Shown piece after piece: positions 10,366 to 23,953 of a DNA stretch of 64,000 bases (positions are counted from its first letter, which is position 1; every line of letters begins with the position of its first letter). Made by a program: the position numbers and the translations under genes. The stretch is from Powellomyces hirtus (Eukaryota; Chytridiomycota; Chytridiomycetes; Spizellomycetales; Powellomycetaceae), in contig JAHLKG010000014.1 of assembly GCA_025526995.1 (NCBI GenBank), positions 496,001-560,000 on the forward strand. The letters are read 5' to 3'. The notes beneath the pieces were generated by a model. The model searched no databases and was not told the DNA's origin. It worked only from the letters and a program-made list of their open reading frames with translations.

Positions 10366-11733
10366 TCAATACCATTCATCCCATATAGCGACATGTGGCA
10401 CTCCATCATCTTTGATGAAACCTCGAAACATGCCAGACGTGTTGTAGGGCATAGCGACTGCAAATGCAAGTAAGAATTGAATTGCAGCCTATGAATCCAG
10501 GCAGTGGTATACCTTTGCCATGCGCGTCAACAGCCACCACACCTCCGTCACCTCCAGCGTTCTTCATGGTGTCATGGATGGTAGCATCAGCCGCTTCAGC
10601 CAAGGACACTTTTCCGTACTTCATCCTCGCGATGATGTCGTGGGCCACGGCATAGCGGATGAAAAATTCTCCATTGCCTGTTCCCGAAACAGCGGCGACC
10701 TTGTTCTCGGCATATGTTCCGCAGCTGATCATTGGGGTATCTCTGCCGAGGAATTTTGCGTAAAGAGCGATCGCGTGACTGCGCAAATGGCAAGAAAACG
10801 GCATTCGTAAAATACCCTATCCGCGAGCTCCATTTGTTATTCATGCCTCCGGTGGACGTAGCTGCTGCCAGGTCACCTCGGATGTCCACGGCACACGCGC
10901 CCACTGTTCCTCGAGGATACGGATCAACCCAGTATGATGGTGGCACATCGTCGCCTTCTTGGTCTTTTGACAGAACATCAGGCGTTGAGAACTCCCCAAG
11001 ATGTTGTTTCCAGCGGTGCTCTGTGTAAAAATATGATGGATCGACAATGTCAAGCCCCGCTTTCGCGGCGAAAGCCTCGGCTTCGGTCGCAGCAATGAAA
11101 ACATGTGGGAGTTCGTCTTTGACTACTCGCGCCAGAGAGATGGGGTTTTTCACTGTACGAAGCTGAGGTTTACTGTAGTTTAGAGGGTACAGAAGGGTAC
11201 AGAGGGTACAAAGTTCTGCATGTTGACAGGCCAGTACTTCAAACGTACCAGCGTGACTGCCCCTGCAGCATGTGTCCGCCCATCCATGATAGATGCCTCG
11301 CACACGTTTTCGCCATCCCGAGAGAAAACAGCTCCCTTGCTGAGCAACCAGGTCTTTAGATACTATACCAAATCCAAGTGCTCAGAAGCCTAACGTACCC
11401 AGCGTTGAAGAGAGGACAATCTAAAAGTAAAACTCAGGGATCGCATCAAGACCAACCACAAATGCAGAGCACGACCCTACCTTCTAATACTCTCACAGCC
11501 GTCTCGGTTGCCTCCAAGCTGGTTCTTCCGGCACGAAGAGCCCCGAATCCGGAGAGCAGCGCGTTTCGCAATGCGGCAACATACGTTTTCCTTTGCTCAG
11601 CTGATATGTCCTTCTCAATCAGGATACCGGCTCCTGAAAAGCGATGTCATTAGCAAGTTTGAGCCATCTTTTGCGTTTCAAGTTGCAATCTCCTACCACC
11701 GTGAATCACAAGAGTATTCTGGGATGGGTGATT
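10366..11733 (-). CDS. isoaspartyl peptidase / L-asparaginase, Ntn-hydrolase family (first exon unresolved)
   Basis: Autocleaving threonine hydrolase that removes isoaspartyl residues from peptides and hydrolyses asparagine. Exons: 11697-11733, 11481-11633, 11399-11420 (22 nt), 11249-11339, 10816-11162, 10513-10742 and 10366-10457. All are GT-AG and in phase. Motifs are LVIHGGAG at the N-terminus, LFNAGKGAVFSRDG, a MDGRTHAAGAVT segment, and KNPISLAR. The cleavage and catalytic Thr lies in GTVGACAVD, followed by LAAATSTGGMNNK, then ISCGTYAENKVAAVSGTGNGE and a C-terminal AMPYNTSGMFRGF. An in-frame stop lies just 5' of the LVIHGG exon, so a small 5' exon carrying the ATG must be upstream; I could not place it. 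Unrelated in fold to the ankyrin asparaginase 8 kb away although the reactions overlap. Confidence 0.9.
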
Positions 11734-13021
11734 CTGAAATTGCCGTTATTGAACACAAGAAACTCCAAATTCTTTGATTTATGCAAGTTCAGGACCATTA
11801 GACCATCGATATCGTCACGCGACGATGTATGCGATCGTTCCTGCGACCCGTTCGCTCTGGGGATATCTTCACAACTTGATGGACGGTCGGTCCCGAATAG
11901 GCATGCTCCGAAGAACATTCTTGCAACGTATATTTGTTCTGCGTTTTTGGGTGTATCGGAGGAGACAAAGTTGAGGTTGACCTTGAGTTCAGCCTCGCGC
12001 ACACTCGATTAGAACAGCGTGACAATTGCTGAGTCAGCAGTACTGCGCATGATGTGGTCGCTAATGTGAGATCACAGGCTTTGACTGCCCATGTACACTG
12101 CATACTATACTACCTTTTCTGCAAGAAGACATATAACACTCCCTACTCATGGCGTCTCCCTCGTTCCTCCTCCCTCCTCCCTTGGGCAATGGATGCGCTG
12201 TCGACACTGTCACGGCGCCTACCAAGGGTTCCCATCTTCTGCGCCGTCGCCCCAACCAGATCATCATTGCTTATTGGTATTCTCTATAGCAGCTCTTTGA
12301 GCTCACCTCCCGCCCACGAGGCTCTGCATTATCAATTGCCCATCTGGGGCGGGATTGGAGGAGGTTCCGTTCATCCTCGTCCGGATGGAGAGACGCGTTG
12401 TATAAGCCACGCCGCAGCCGAAAACTCCCCTGAACGAAAATTTGTTTCCTCTTCGTGCCCACGTTCGTGTCCTGCGACGAAAAAGACGTGGCTGCCACGG
12501 GCCGCGCATGGCCGCCTCTTTTTCCAAACCTCATATAGAGAATTCTCGCTTCACGGGCCACAAAGCTGACCAAACTCCGCGTTTTGCTGCCATCTTTTGC
12601 GCATCTTTCGATGCCTTCGCTGGTGAGCCCACCTCTCAGAACCCTTGTTATAGCGAAAATAGGATGGATCTCCCTATGCTCAATGTGGCTAAAGAATGGT
12701 CCAAGGAAAGCAAATCAAAGATGAGTTCATCTTGCTTACTGGAGTCAGGATGCATCGGCCCACATCAGCATTCACACCCGCGCACGTATCGTTTGCGGAG
12801 GTGTTGGCCGTTACTTTCCGCTTTGGGAGAGTTGAAAAGAAAAAATCTGTGTGGGTGCTTGCTGAACGGAAAATTACTGAAATACCTGTTGTTGTTGTCG
12901 GGAGAACGTCGGCGGGTGAACTATCTACGCTGCATTTTGTATCCAGTTAAAGCACAGTTCCTTGGTGTCACTTTACGTTATTCGAGTTAGCCTTCTGAGT
13001 TCCCTGGTGTCACGACGGCCG
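11734..13021. other. 1.3-kb intergenic region between divergent genes
   Basis: Contains the unplaced 5' exon of the isoaspartyl peptidase gene and the upstream region of the giant LEA-2 gene. Several frames are open here, but none shows recognisable protein features or plausible splice continuity, so none is called. Confidence 0.5.
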
Positions 13022-16000
13022 ATGAGCGTTCCTCACAACACTGACCAAACCTGGTCTCCATACCAAAGTAACGTTACAAACGAAACGGAACAAGGCTCCG
13101 ACGAAACAATCCACGATATACACCACCCGCCACTATCACACAAAACACAACACAACGAGGCCTCGCCCTTCGTAACCAACAGAGAACACGATTACGGTGA
13201 CGAGAAGGACAGCTATTATGATTTTGAGAACGGTAGTTACAATGATCCGGATGCCTTGCTGGACGAGGTTGCCGACGAATCTTGGAGCCAGATAGCTCCT
13301 CGTCACACCTGGTTCCAGAAATGCAAGCAGTGGTACAAGCCGGTGTACGATTATAAAACACCTGGTCTGACAGCAACACAAAGGCGCCAGCCACGGTTCT
13401 GCAATGGAAGATTCCGCTCCTGGCAGTTTGTGCTAATCCATGCTGTCATCTTTGGACTCTTCGCGACAATCATATTAGCTCCGCTGATCTACTTTGTTGT
13501 GGTTCCCAAAATTATTCAGGTAGTTTGAGAATGCTCTGCTCGTCTGTTCAGAGCGGCTGAGCTCATCCATTTAACGCATCCATTTCATAGTCGAAAATCG
13601 ATGAGATCGACGCATCCAGACTTGCCCTCACCCGACTCGATGTCGTTTCATGGAATCCGAACGGTCTGCGATTTGGCTTTGCGACCGCTATACCCGCCCA
13701 GCTATTTCTACCATTACACGTCACCCTCGGAGCTATGACTGCTCAAATTGGGGATAAAGATGATTTTGGAAAAGGATGGGCTGAGGCACAGATACCCGAA
13801 ATCGCAGTGAAAATTAGTCAGGAAATGAAGGTGGATCTTGAGGGCGATTTGGTCGTCAAGAACGTTCGGGATCTTTTCCAGAAGCTGTCAGCAAAAGGCG
13901 GAATGCAGGGGTTGACGTTGCGGGCCAAGTTTGGCGCGACAATCAGTGTCTGGGGAATCAAGTTCTACAAAAATCTCCCTCTGCACAAGGATATCATCAT
14001 GCCAACGATAGCACCAACTGTGGAAAGTCTTTATGGCGCCCTTCCCTCTGCCATGAAAGCCAAGAACCTGAGTCAGTGCTCCTCTTCTTCAATGCCCAAA
14101 GAATCAACGTTCTCATTCTTTTCTCCTTTTTCGCCCTCCAGATCAGCAGATCCGCCGTCAGTTCCTGACACAGGACCTTTTGACGTTCCCCAATTCAACA
14201 CTTCCGGACATAGCGATCGAAGAGATCGGCATAACAATGACAGACACTGCCATTAGTCTTCTTGTTGGCGTGACATTCGAAAACCCCACCATTGTGCAAG
14301 TAAAAGTTCCCACAATGACCGCAGGCATCTCAATCCTGAACAGCACAGTAGCCTACGTTTCCATTCGCAACGCTGGTCTCAAAACAGGCATCAACGCGAT
14401 GAAGATGGGAATTGACGTGGAGTTTATACCCACTGAGGGCGAGGCCATGGGAAAAGTGATCGGGGCCATGATGAATTTCCTGATGGGGATTGATGCGGGC
14501 GAAGAACTATACCCCGCCGTCCGTGGACCTGTCAACATGACGGGAGTGGACTTTGTAGCCGATGCTACGAGACCTTTGGTCCTAGGGCTTCCGGTTCAGG
14601 CAGCGTTGGAGGCATTCCACGTCGACAAGCTCAAAGGCCTCATTAGTCTTTCCGGTGTGGAGACTCTTCTAGGCACGACAAAGTTCTCGGCATCCGTGTC
14701 ATCCACTCAAATAAGCGCTTCCGTCTCACTCGCTCTTCCACGGTTGATCCCTCTGCCCCCCATTGACTTCAATTATACGACATCACTCAGCGTGGAGGGA
14801 GCCATGAACGTGTTCGTACAGCCCATCCGTATTGTGACAGGTGCTGAAAACATGACTCTCACGACAAGGGCCATCGTCGTACCCATCAATTCCGACCAAG
14901 CAGCGTCTGACCTTGCCAACGCAATCAACCCGATATTGGGGGCTCAACCAGAAAAATCCGCGATCATGATTACGGATCTTTCCTTTTCTGAGCCAAGCAC
15001 ATCAGTCAGCGCCTCGGTGGACACTGCACGATTTACATGCCTGAAGACAACCGTTTTGCCTGTGCCCCTTCCAGAGATGTGTGTCAAATGCATAATTAGC
15101 GCTGTCACCAAGAACGGAACCAGTCTGCCCATTGCTCTCAGAGACATGAACGTCAATCAGCTGACGGACGTTTCCGGATTCGGCGCCGATGGACAGATTG
15201 GCATCAAGTACCCGATGGGCCTGGCCCGCCTTGACATGAATCTTGGATACGTAGGGCTTGGCGTGAACGTCGGCGCTGCACAGATTCCTCTGATCAACTT
15301 ACAGCTTCCCACGGGTCTCAACTTCACTCCCGATGCAGCAAATGAGACAGTCGTGAATGTTGGCGCCCGGATGATCATCGAACGTGATCTCCGGATCCCT
15401 GCCGCGATGCAAACCTTCATCGACGGCTTCCTAGCGGACACGGCACCTATGGATATGTCAACCTCTATCATGGTTTCCGGCATCCTATTCGGTGAATCAC
15501 CAGTCAGCCATTTCACCACTTTTTCGAAGATCGCCGTGTCTATAGATGCGCACGATTTCAAAGACATAGCCATGACAATTGGGAAGGCAGTTATCGAGGA
15601 GGTCTTCCGCGAGAAACTCGTCACTCTGAAGGACGTCGGACTCGACGTTGTCACTCCATTCCAGCTCAACGTCGGAGTCAAAGCCGACGTACGGAATCCG
15701 GTCCCAATCGGTCTCAATCTCGGAAGCGTGGCGCTGGCCGTAGGCTTAGATGACATGCCCTTTTCCAGCGTCGCGGTCTCGCCAATCACATTGGCTAAGG
15801 GTACAGGCGGTTTGGCCCTGGCCGTCGTTGCGGACCTCGCCACCGGGGCCAATGGGATGGCCAACAAGATTGCAATCCTCGTGGATGATATGGTCGACGA
15901 TGTTATCCCGGCTGCCATTCTGACTATTAGTGGTTTTGCGATGACCCCGACAGGCAACGGGTCTGTTGCAGCAGTAATCGATCAATTTTCAACGCTCAAA

Positions 16001-19000
16001 ATCAACATCCCTCCCACTCTGTTGCACCGGTTGAACCCTTTAGGCGCAGACTCCCCCATCGATTTATCTGCAATGTTTGGAGACCGGACGAATATTCTCG
16101 ATGGTTTCGACGTCGCGCTATCGAGCGCTGGTGTATCTACTGGATCTCAAGCAACCTTGGCTGTTGCCGCAGGGCTTTCGATCACGAACCCTCTGCCAGT
16201 TTCCGCCAGGATTCCTTACGCTCAGATCACCATGGAGTTGAACTTGTTGGACTTTGTCGTGATCGAGGTTTTCGACATCGCATTGGCAGCGAGTGGAACC
16301 GGGCAGATGGCTCCGTCGCTGAAGATCCGTTTTCTCGAAACAGACGGCATTCAGGACCAAATGGCTGCCTTTGTCAGTACCTTCATGAACGGAAAGATAA
16401 TGGACGGAGTGGCTGTCAAGACAATCTTCTTTGGAACCGGTGCTCTATCGCGAAATGATCTTCTCTCTGCGGTGCGCATTGATGCAACAAAGATTACGCA
16501 GGGAATCGATACCTCTGCCTTAGTATCAGGCATTGTTGGCATGGTGCTCGGAAAAGATATCTCGTTTCCCATGAACTTGGCAGAGATTATGCACATGGTC
16601 AGTGTGGTCATTGAGGGGACACTTAGAGTGGAAACCCTGCCAAACAGAGTCATCTCCGCAAACATGGCGGGAATGAAGGCAGCTCTACCGTTTACTCTGG
16701 ACGCCGACCTGGGCATGCTCGCCTTTGCGGTGACCGTTAGCGATGCTAATCTCATGAGCGTTGCTCTTCTGGGAGGTGTACATATTGCAGCAAGTCAGAT
16801 CGGTACCATGAAACCTGTAGTTTCGTTCGTAGACCAGGAGCCAGCCCAGAATAGGATGGCTGAAATTGGTCGCTGGATCTTTGATTCCATAGAGACGGAT
16901 GCTACGTTCGACATTGGCCGCCTCGGCATTGGGTTTTCGCCATCCGACCGCATCACCAGTTTCGACAAAGTCAAACTTTCCATTCCTGTTTCCAGGATCC
17001 TGAAGCCTCAAGGGGACTTGTCGCCGCTCCTGGCCGTGTTCGCTCCTTCTCTCACCGAGGTTGATATCGCGACTGTTCCGGGCAACGCCATGTCTCTCGC
17101 CGCGGGAGTCGCCATGAAGTCACCAATCCAAATCGCCGCAACGATTGGATGGGTCGGAGTTCACGTTGAAATTGATGATAACCCGCTTGTTGATGTGGGG
17201 CTACCAAACCTCGCCATTGATGCGTCCGATGGAGTCACCAACCTCAACATCGCAACTACTCTCGCTTTCAAGGATACAGACGGCACACGAACAGCGGTCG
17301 CTAAGTTAGTTGATGGCGTAATACAAGGCGGAGACTCTGCCGAAGGAATCGTGAGCATTAACAAACTTGCTTTGGGGGCATCGGAAACGGACATCATCAC
17401 TGCTTTCTCCAAAATGAAGATTCCGCTCCGCGCGAGCAGCCTTCTCAACACCTTCGGTGTGAAAACTCCCATCGACTACGCACAGGTTAAGGGCTTCCTG
17501 TCCCTTGCGGTCCTGCGCGCGGGGATTGATGTGCGCAGCGGCAAGAGCGTAGCCCTTGATGCGTCTGCAAACATTGGCATCATCCCGTTCCCTACCACGA
17601 TTAACATCGGCCACGTTGGTATCAGCGTCAACGTAAACGATAACCCGCTGGTAGACGTGACCATGCCGGAAGGAATTCACGTCAACGCTGCAACGACGGG
17701 GATCAAGGCGGACGTTGCATTCACGGACAACTCACGCACACAGTACGCTCTGGCGGACATAGTGGATGGGTTGCTGAACGGTCCCAAAGTCGGCGGATCC
17801 ATTGGCGTGACGGGTCTTCAAATGGGTCACTCTGCTCAGGACCGGATTACTTTGCTCGACAAAGTCCGGGTGCGCGTAGATATGGATGCTCTATGCAGCG
17901 GTCTTGGAATTGCAGTGCCCATGGACATCACGCAGCTCTTAGGTTCCACGAACCCATCCGTCGGAACGTTGCATTTAAAGACACTGCCCCGACAGACCAT
18001 GTCAATCACAGCCTCTGCCGACCTGACTCTACCGCTACCCTTCCCCGTTGACCTCAGGGTCGGATACGTCTTTGCAGGCGCATCGTTGGGCTCGCGGAGG
18101 GATGACATGCACCCGCTTGCGGACTTCTCGCTTCCAAACGGATTGGCGCTGCAAAACAGCGGGTTTTCGGCGAACATGGTTGCCAGTCTTGTTTTCACCG
18201 ATCAAGACGCCACTCGTAACGCGGTCGCCAACATCGTGGATGGCCTGTTTCAGAGCGGTATCAAGGACGGATGGGTTGGTGTCTCGGGTATCGACATAGG
18301 CGCAAGTCCCTTAGACCTCATTACCGCGTTTTCCAAAGTAAACGTCAACCTTTCCATCGTGCGACTCCTCGAGCAATTACATGTCCCGTCCCCTTTGGAC
18401 ATCAACAGCATTGCGGGTAGTTTGAGCGCAACGCTCGGCAAGCTCGAAGTTGCTACCGCGCCGGCAGCATCTCTTGATGTAACAACCACTCTTGGATTTA
18501 CTCTCCCGTTGCCGTTCGCAATCACATTCGAGACCAGTTTTTTCAATGCGCGCGCCATGGCTGGCGGTGTACCACTTGCTGCTCTGGAAATTCCAGGTCT
18601 TAGTCTCTCTGCTGGTCACGGTGGCCGCAGTGACTTGGCCCTCAAGCTCCGTCTCAAGTTCTTGGAAAGCGATCGCGGAGAGACGGAGATTGCCCGGATT
18701 GTTGACAATGTTCTCCATCGCAACCAAGCAGACGCTATCGTTGGCGCAGACGGAATTCTCTTCGGCGCCTCCGATTCGCCGGATGACTGGATACGCATTC
18801 TTTCGAAAGCACAAGTTGCTCTGCCAATCGATTCCCTACTTCCATCATTTGGTCTGGCACTTCCTCTCGATTTGACCCGTCTGCCCAGTGCGCTGAACAC
18901 CACCATCGACAGTCCTGTTCAACTAAAGACGCTCCCTGGCGCTCAGATGAGCGTTAAAACTGCAGCGAGCTTCAAGCTTCCGTTCGAAGTGGCCCTGAAG

Positions 19001-22000
19001 ATGGGATACGTTGGAGTGCGGGTCAACGTCAATGGTGTTGGGCTCGTCACAGTGGCACTCCCTGGTTTGGTAGCTGATAGCAAAGACGCCCGAAGCTCAT
19101 TGAGCATCGACACCAACGTGCGCTTTGAGTCAAACTTTGCTGTTCAGAGGGAACTCGCCAAGGTGGTCGAAGAGATCCTAGCTGGGAAAGTGTCAAGTGA
19201 GGTTGGAATTGATCGTCTCGTATTTGGCGTTAGTGAGTCGGATGTGGTAAGCTCTTCATTTTTGGCTCCCATCAATCAAGTATGATCATCTCAATCTTTT
19301 TACTCCGTACAGATCAATACGATGTCAAAGGCGAACATCGCACTCCCTGTATCCGCATTTTACAACCCCACCGGGCCTCTGGATCTGGGTGCTCTTGCAG
19401 CGTCATATGTGCGCGAAGCTCTCCTCGGATCGCCAACATCGAACAGCACCGGACTGACCATCAAGCGCGCGTCTCTCGCCGCGGAAGCTGGTGATAAACT
19501 TCATATTACTGCTGATGCTTTCGTGCCACTACCTTTGCCTTTCGCTGTCGACTTGGAAATCGGATATGCCGGGTTACGGTCCATTGCTGTTGACTCCGTA
19601 CAAGTGATGACAGCGGATGTGAACGGTGTCGCCTACAACGGCGGCGATATTGCTCTTGACATCACCGGAAATGTGGAGGACAATGGTGATGTTCGTGCAG
19701 TCCTCAGGAAAGTCACGCAAGGTGATGGAAGGGGCGGTTTTTCAGGCATCTTGGGTTTTGGTGGACTAGTTTTTGGCGCATCGAAGACGGACGTTGTCGA
19801 GGCTTTTGATCTCATCGCCATTCAAGTGCCTATCTCGCCTATCGGCCAGGTGATTGCCGAGTACGTAACTCAATTCCTCGACTCCTTCCTTGCGGGGGTT
19901 CCAGCTGGCGCTATCCAGTCTGGAATCACCGATGGAGTTCAGATTCGCTTTTCGCCAAACGCGTCCCTTGCAATTACGCACATGGGCGTCGAGTTTCAGC
20001 CAGCCAACCTAATCGCGTGCGCAGTTGACGGTTCGCTCCAATTCCCGTTCGATCTCAGCGCATCTCTGCCGTTCCTAGACGTTGCAATCGGGCTAGACGA
20101 GGTACCTGTTGTACAGGTCGGCATCACTGGACTGGACATCGCGGGAGGAGACAACATCTTGAAACTCGGGACCAATGTCATTCTCCGCGAAGGCGAAGCG
20201 GTGCAGAATAAGGTCGCCGCTGTTGCAAAGGCGATTTTTGAGACTGACGCACAGCTCCCTGGTGAAATAAGCATCTCCGGTTTGAGATTGGGAGTGTCAT
20301 CAGCTGACTCTATCGACGCCTTTAGCGAGATGGTTTTCTCGCTATCTCTCGACAAGATCGTAGGACCTTTCATCAAAAGCCCACCTCCAACACAGGGGCC
20401 ACCAGATTCCATACCGCCAATCGTTTCTGGAATGAAGCTTGACCGCATCGGCATACGTGCGGCTGAGGGCCGAACTCTTGCGATCGATGTTTCTGCCGAT
20501 TTTCAAAGCAACCTCCCCATCACACTGAAGGGACTGGGCTATGTCTCCGTCAATGCTGGTGTGGACGCTGTCGATCTCATGACCGTCAACATCCCGGGGA
20601 TACTGCTGCAAAAGGGTGACAATAGCATGGACATGCGTTTGAACATCGCCTTCTTGCAATCCGGCACTGTTCAGAACGAAATCGCGAAGTTCCTGGGCAA
20701 TGCTTACACTCTCGGATGGGGCAATACGCCAGAAGCACTTGCCCTGGCCAACGCCCGGTTCGGATACAGCCAGGACGATCACATTTCGACACTTTCAAAG
20801 GCTCGCATTGGATTCTCGAGTGCCAAGGTTCTCAGCGCCACGAACGTCGACTACATCCTCTCCTTAATCGGCATGAGCCGTGCTGACTTCACTACTGCGA
20901 TGCTATTTCCCCGAATTGACATTCAAGGCGCCCAAATCCGATTCGATAACCGCGACCGTTTCGAGATTGTTGGAAGGGCTGCTTTGCAGGGGTTCGCTGT
21001 TGATGCATCCATAGCGTTCCCTTACTTGGCTGCACGCATCGGCTTGAACGGCGCACACTTTGCAACTGCTGAGATGAAAGAACTGTCGGTTAAGCAAGAA
21101 GGCGACAATACCCTCATGACCACCTTCACAATGGCCCTTGATTTCCCGCGGGGCGACCTTGGCGACATTCAGAAAGCCGTAGGAGATGTTGTCAGCGACA
21201 TGCAGAGTCCGAGTGGAATCGTCCATGGAGCACTGGAGATGATTGGGCTCGAGTTTGGCGTCTCGAAAGACGACGCAATTGATGCTCTTGGCACTTGCCG
21301 TGGCGAGCTCGCCATGCAATCGATCGGCACTATCGCCACCAAATTCTTCAACGATCTGCTTCGAACGGTTGAGCTTGACCTTATCGACGTGGCCCCGAAA
21401 GACGCCCGCTCGATCGATGCCGATGTCATTGCCCACTACACCCCTGTTTTACCCAACATTGTAGCAGCGATTCCATACATTTTCCTGGAGATAAATCTCG
21501 ACGGCAACAAGCTTATTGAAGCCACTGCCACAGACATTCACGTCGCAGGATCAGGGCAGGTGCTTGCGAAAGCAGATGTAGGCTTTAACCAAGCGAACAA
21601 AGCCGGGGCGCAGACCCTTGCCACAATCGCGGGCAATATGATTTTCCGGACGCCGCAAACGATCACCAACACTCTCACCATCACGGGTCTGCGTTTCGGA
21701 AGGACCAAGGAAGCGGCAGTGCAGGTCGTTGCTGGAACCACCATTACTTTCGATTTGCCCTGGTTCGTCGGCGTCGTGACAGACTATGTCAATCAACCGG
21801 AGAACATGTTGAACATTCTGGACCTTCACGCAGTAGCCGTTCCCGAAGGTTTGGTGGTCAAAGGCACTTTCACGAAGCTTCCCCCTGCTGCACCATTCCG
21901 ATCCCGCCCTGGCGCGTCTGCTACAGCCCATGTCGTATTCGACGGATCAAATGCCGTCCAGCTGAGCGTCAGCAAAGTGGATTTGCAACCCGGCAAGAAT

Positions 22001-23023
22001 GTTGAGTTGGACATGATGATTTATGTCATCGAACCCACAATCATTGCATGCGCCGACGTTCTCCTGCCACAGCTTTTGCAATGGGAGAGTTTCACCCAAA
22101 GTGTCACCATCGGAAGACTTGGATTGACGATGGGCAATCCAAAGTCTGCATCTGTGCAGTTCACCATGTTTGACCATGTTGAAATCAAGCCACCGCCGCT
22201 GTACATGTTTGACCCGCTCATGATCAGCCCGAGATTGATCAACCCTCTGACTAAGGGTCTGGGACTAGATATCCATATCGGAATTCCCAACGGGGGTCCC
22301 TTAGCTGTTGATCTGGGCGTCATCGGGGCGCGCATTGTCGATCGCGGAACGACAGAATTTGGAAGCGTCACCTTGGTCGATGGCCTGGTCCTCAAAAACG
22401 CTGCCGAAGGTGGGCGAGACCCACGTGTTAACGACATCAACGTCGCAGCTCGCTTCCAATTCGATCCCAATCCTCTTCGCCTTTGGAACGCAATGATTGA
22501 TCTCATCCGCGGTGGCAAGAACTTCGATATCGATTTCTTTGCGCACACTAAAAGCGGCACTCCTATACCCTGGTTGGAACGCATCTTGGAAAGCATTCCA
22601 GAGTATCTCAAGGGCAACCTCGTACCCATCGTTTTCTCATTACTCGAGCACATCAAGATCAAACTCGGCCCGTTCACCCTAGGACCGCCACCGTTATTCA
22701 AACAGCTGGCACGCGAGGTGCTCAGCAAGCTGCCTCAAAATCATATCTTATTTACAGACGGCGAGATGCCTGCAGGATTCTTGCCCGCAAATGATACCCT
22801 CCTCATGTCTACCACCACGCTAACCTCACGACCAACCTCCATTGCGACGCCCAATTCTATTCCGGTCATGACAACTACGTTACCAGCCCCGACGCCTCCT
22901 GTCATCCGACCTGTCGTATCCTCATCCACCCCGCGTCCTGTGGTCCTTACACCCACCCCTGCACAGCGACGCATGCCCAACGCGTCCCCAACAAGTGTTG
23001 CTAATCTTGGTCCTGCCGCATAG
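13022..23023 (+). CDS. giant type II membrane protein with tandem LEA-2 / DUF3712 domains (Tag1-like)
   Basis: Four exons (13022-13519, 13591-14071, 14142-19246, 19313-23023) with consistent phases give 3264 residues. Residues 1-135 are hydrophilic, acidic and presumably cytosolic. One membrane helix follows at about 136-161 (WQFVLIHAVIFGLFATIIL...). The rest is about 17 degenerate repeats of roughly 150-170 residues. Each has a beta-rich LEA-2 core (for example LPFEVALKMGYVGVRVNVNG, then a VALPG strand), a region ending in a helix such as AVAKLVDGVIQGG, and a linker such as GVSGIDIGASPLDLITAFSK. Sequons (NMT, NGT, NAT) suggest a lumenal or external location. The last 75 residues are Ser/Thr/Pro-rich. 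Fungal DUF3712 proteins include yeast vacuolar Tag1 (about 600 residues), which acts in ending autophagy. This one is some five times longer, so function by analogy is only a suggestion. Confidence 0.9.
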
Positions 23024-23953
23024 AATCCAAAGGTTCCTTTCATGAACCACAGCAACTCCCATGATTGATACCGCAATACCCGCTCTGATAATCTGCTCGA
23101 AATATCACATAGAACCATGCATGCAGGGTAGAATAGTTTACCTTATCACATTATTTATCCTATACATTACAGCAACTCTGCAGCACTCAACTTTCGACCA
23201 ACAACCAGCATGTGGGTTCTGTGGAGTTTGGGACAACGTCCCCCTATCAACAACAGCACACCCACACAATCCCAAGATCAGTCAGGGACACAGTTACTAG
23301 GTTTTCCAGGAATGCATCACTTACGTTCACCATTCAATGTGAACTCATACCATGGTAAGTTTGTAGTATCCAGAGATCCAGCCCAGGTGTCCACTCTGAA
23401 AAACATAGGGACCCAGGCCTAATAGGGACTATTGTGATGCGATGGACACATTGTTCGGTGCCCGGTCACCAACCGTTACATATTGCATGTGAGATGTGTC
23501 TCGCAGTAGCTGTACCTAGCTTTTTGTTTTTCCGGGGTGGCTGTCGCCATCCTTCTCTTGTTTGGGCCTGTGGAAAGACCCAATTGCAAGCGCTAGCAGT
23601 CGGGTAGCTACTTGTACGACGACAATTCTCAATTGTCATCAATTTGCTCAATATTTACGGCGTCTGCTTTCTGGTTTGGGATGCAGTAAAGTATCTGCAA
23701 CCTGGTCAAAATGATGACATCTCCGTTCTTCATCGTTAATCCAGGATATGCTCCAAGCTTCACCTAATACAGTCGATCAGTCGGGGTCCCACACTCATGA
23801 AAGGATCACAACAGAACACGGGTGCTTATTTCTTTCAGATAGTAGAACCAAAATTGTGTGCGGATTTCATACATATGGAAGCTTCGCAAGACTGGTTTGG
23901 GGGTGCATCAAAAAATGTATTTACAGGGTTAGGTAGACACTTGGTCGCCTTTC
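23024..23953. other. intergenic spacer (convergent 3' ends)
   Basis: AT-richer sequence between the tail-to-tail LEA-2 and LITAF genes. No coding frame, tRNA or repeat recognised. Confidence 0.5.

Noticed and set aside
12054..12990. Plus-strand frames of 171 and 182 codons before the giant gene
   Set aside because: No recognisable features, Cys/Arg/Ser-rich as expected of random frames, and no splice continuity with the LEA-2 gene.
15157..22728. Several minus-strand frames of 120-266 codons within the giant gene
   Set aside because: Compositional shadows; the plus strand is continuous over 10 kb with repeated protein units.
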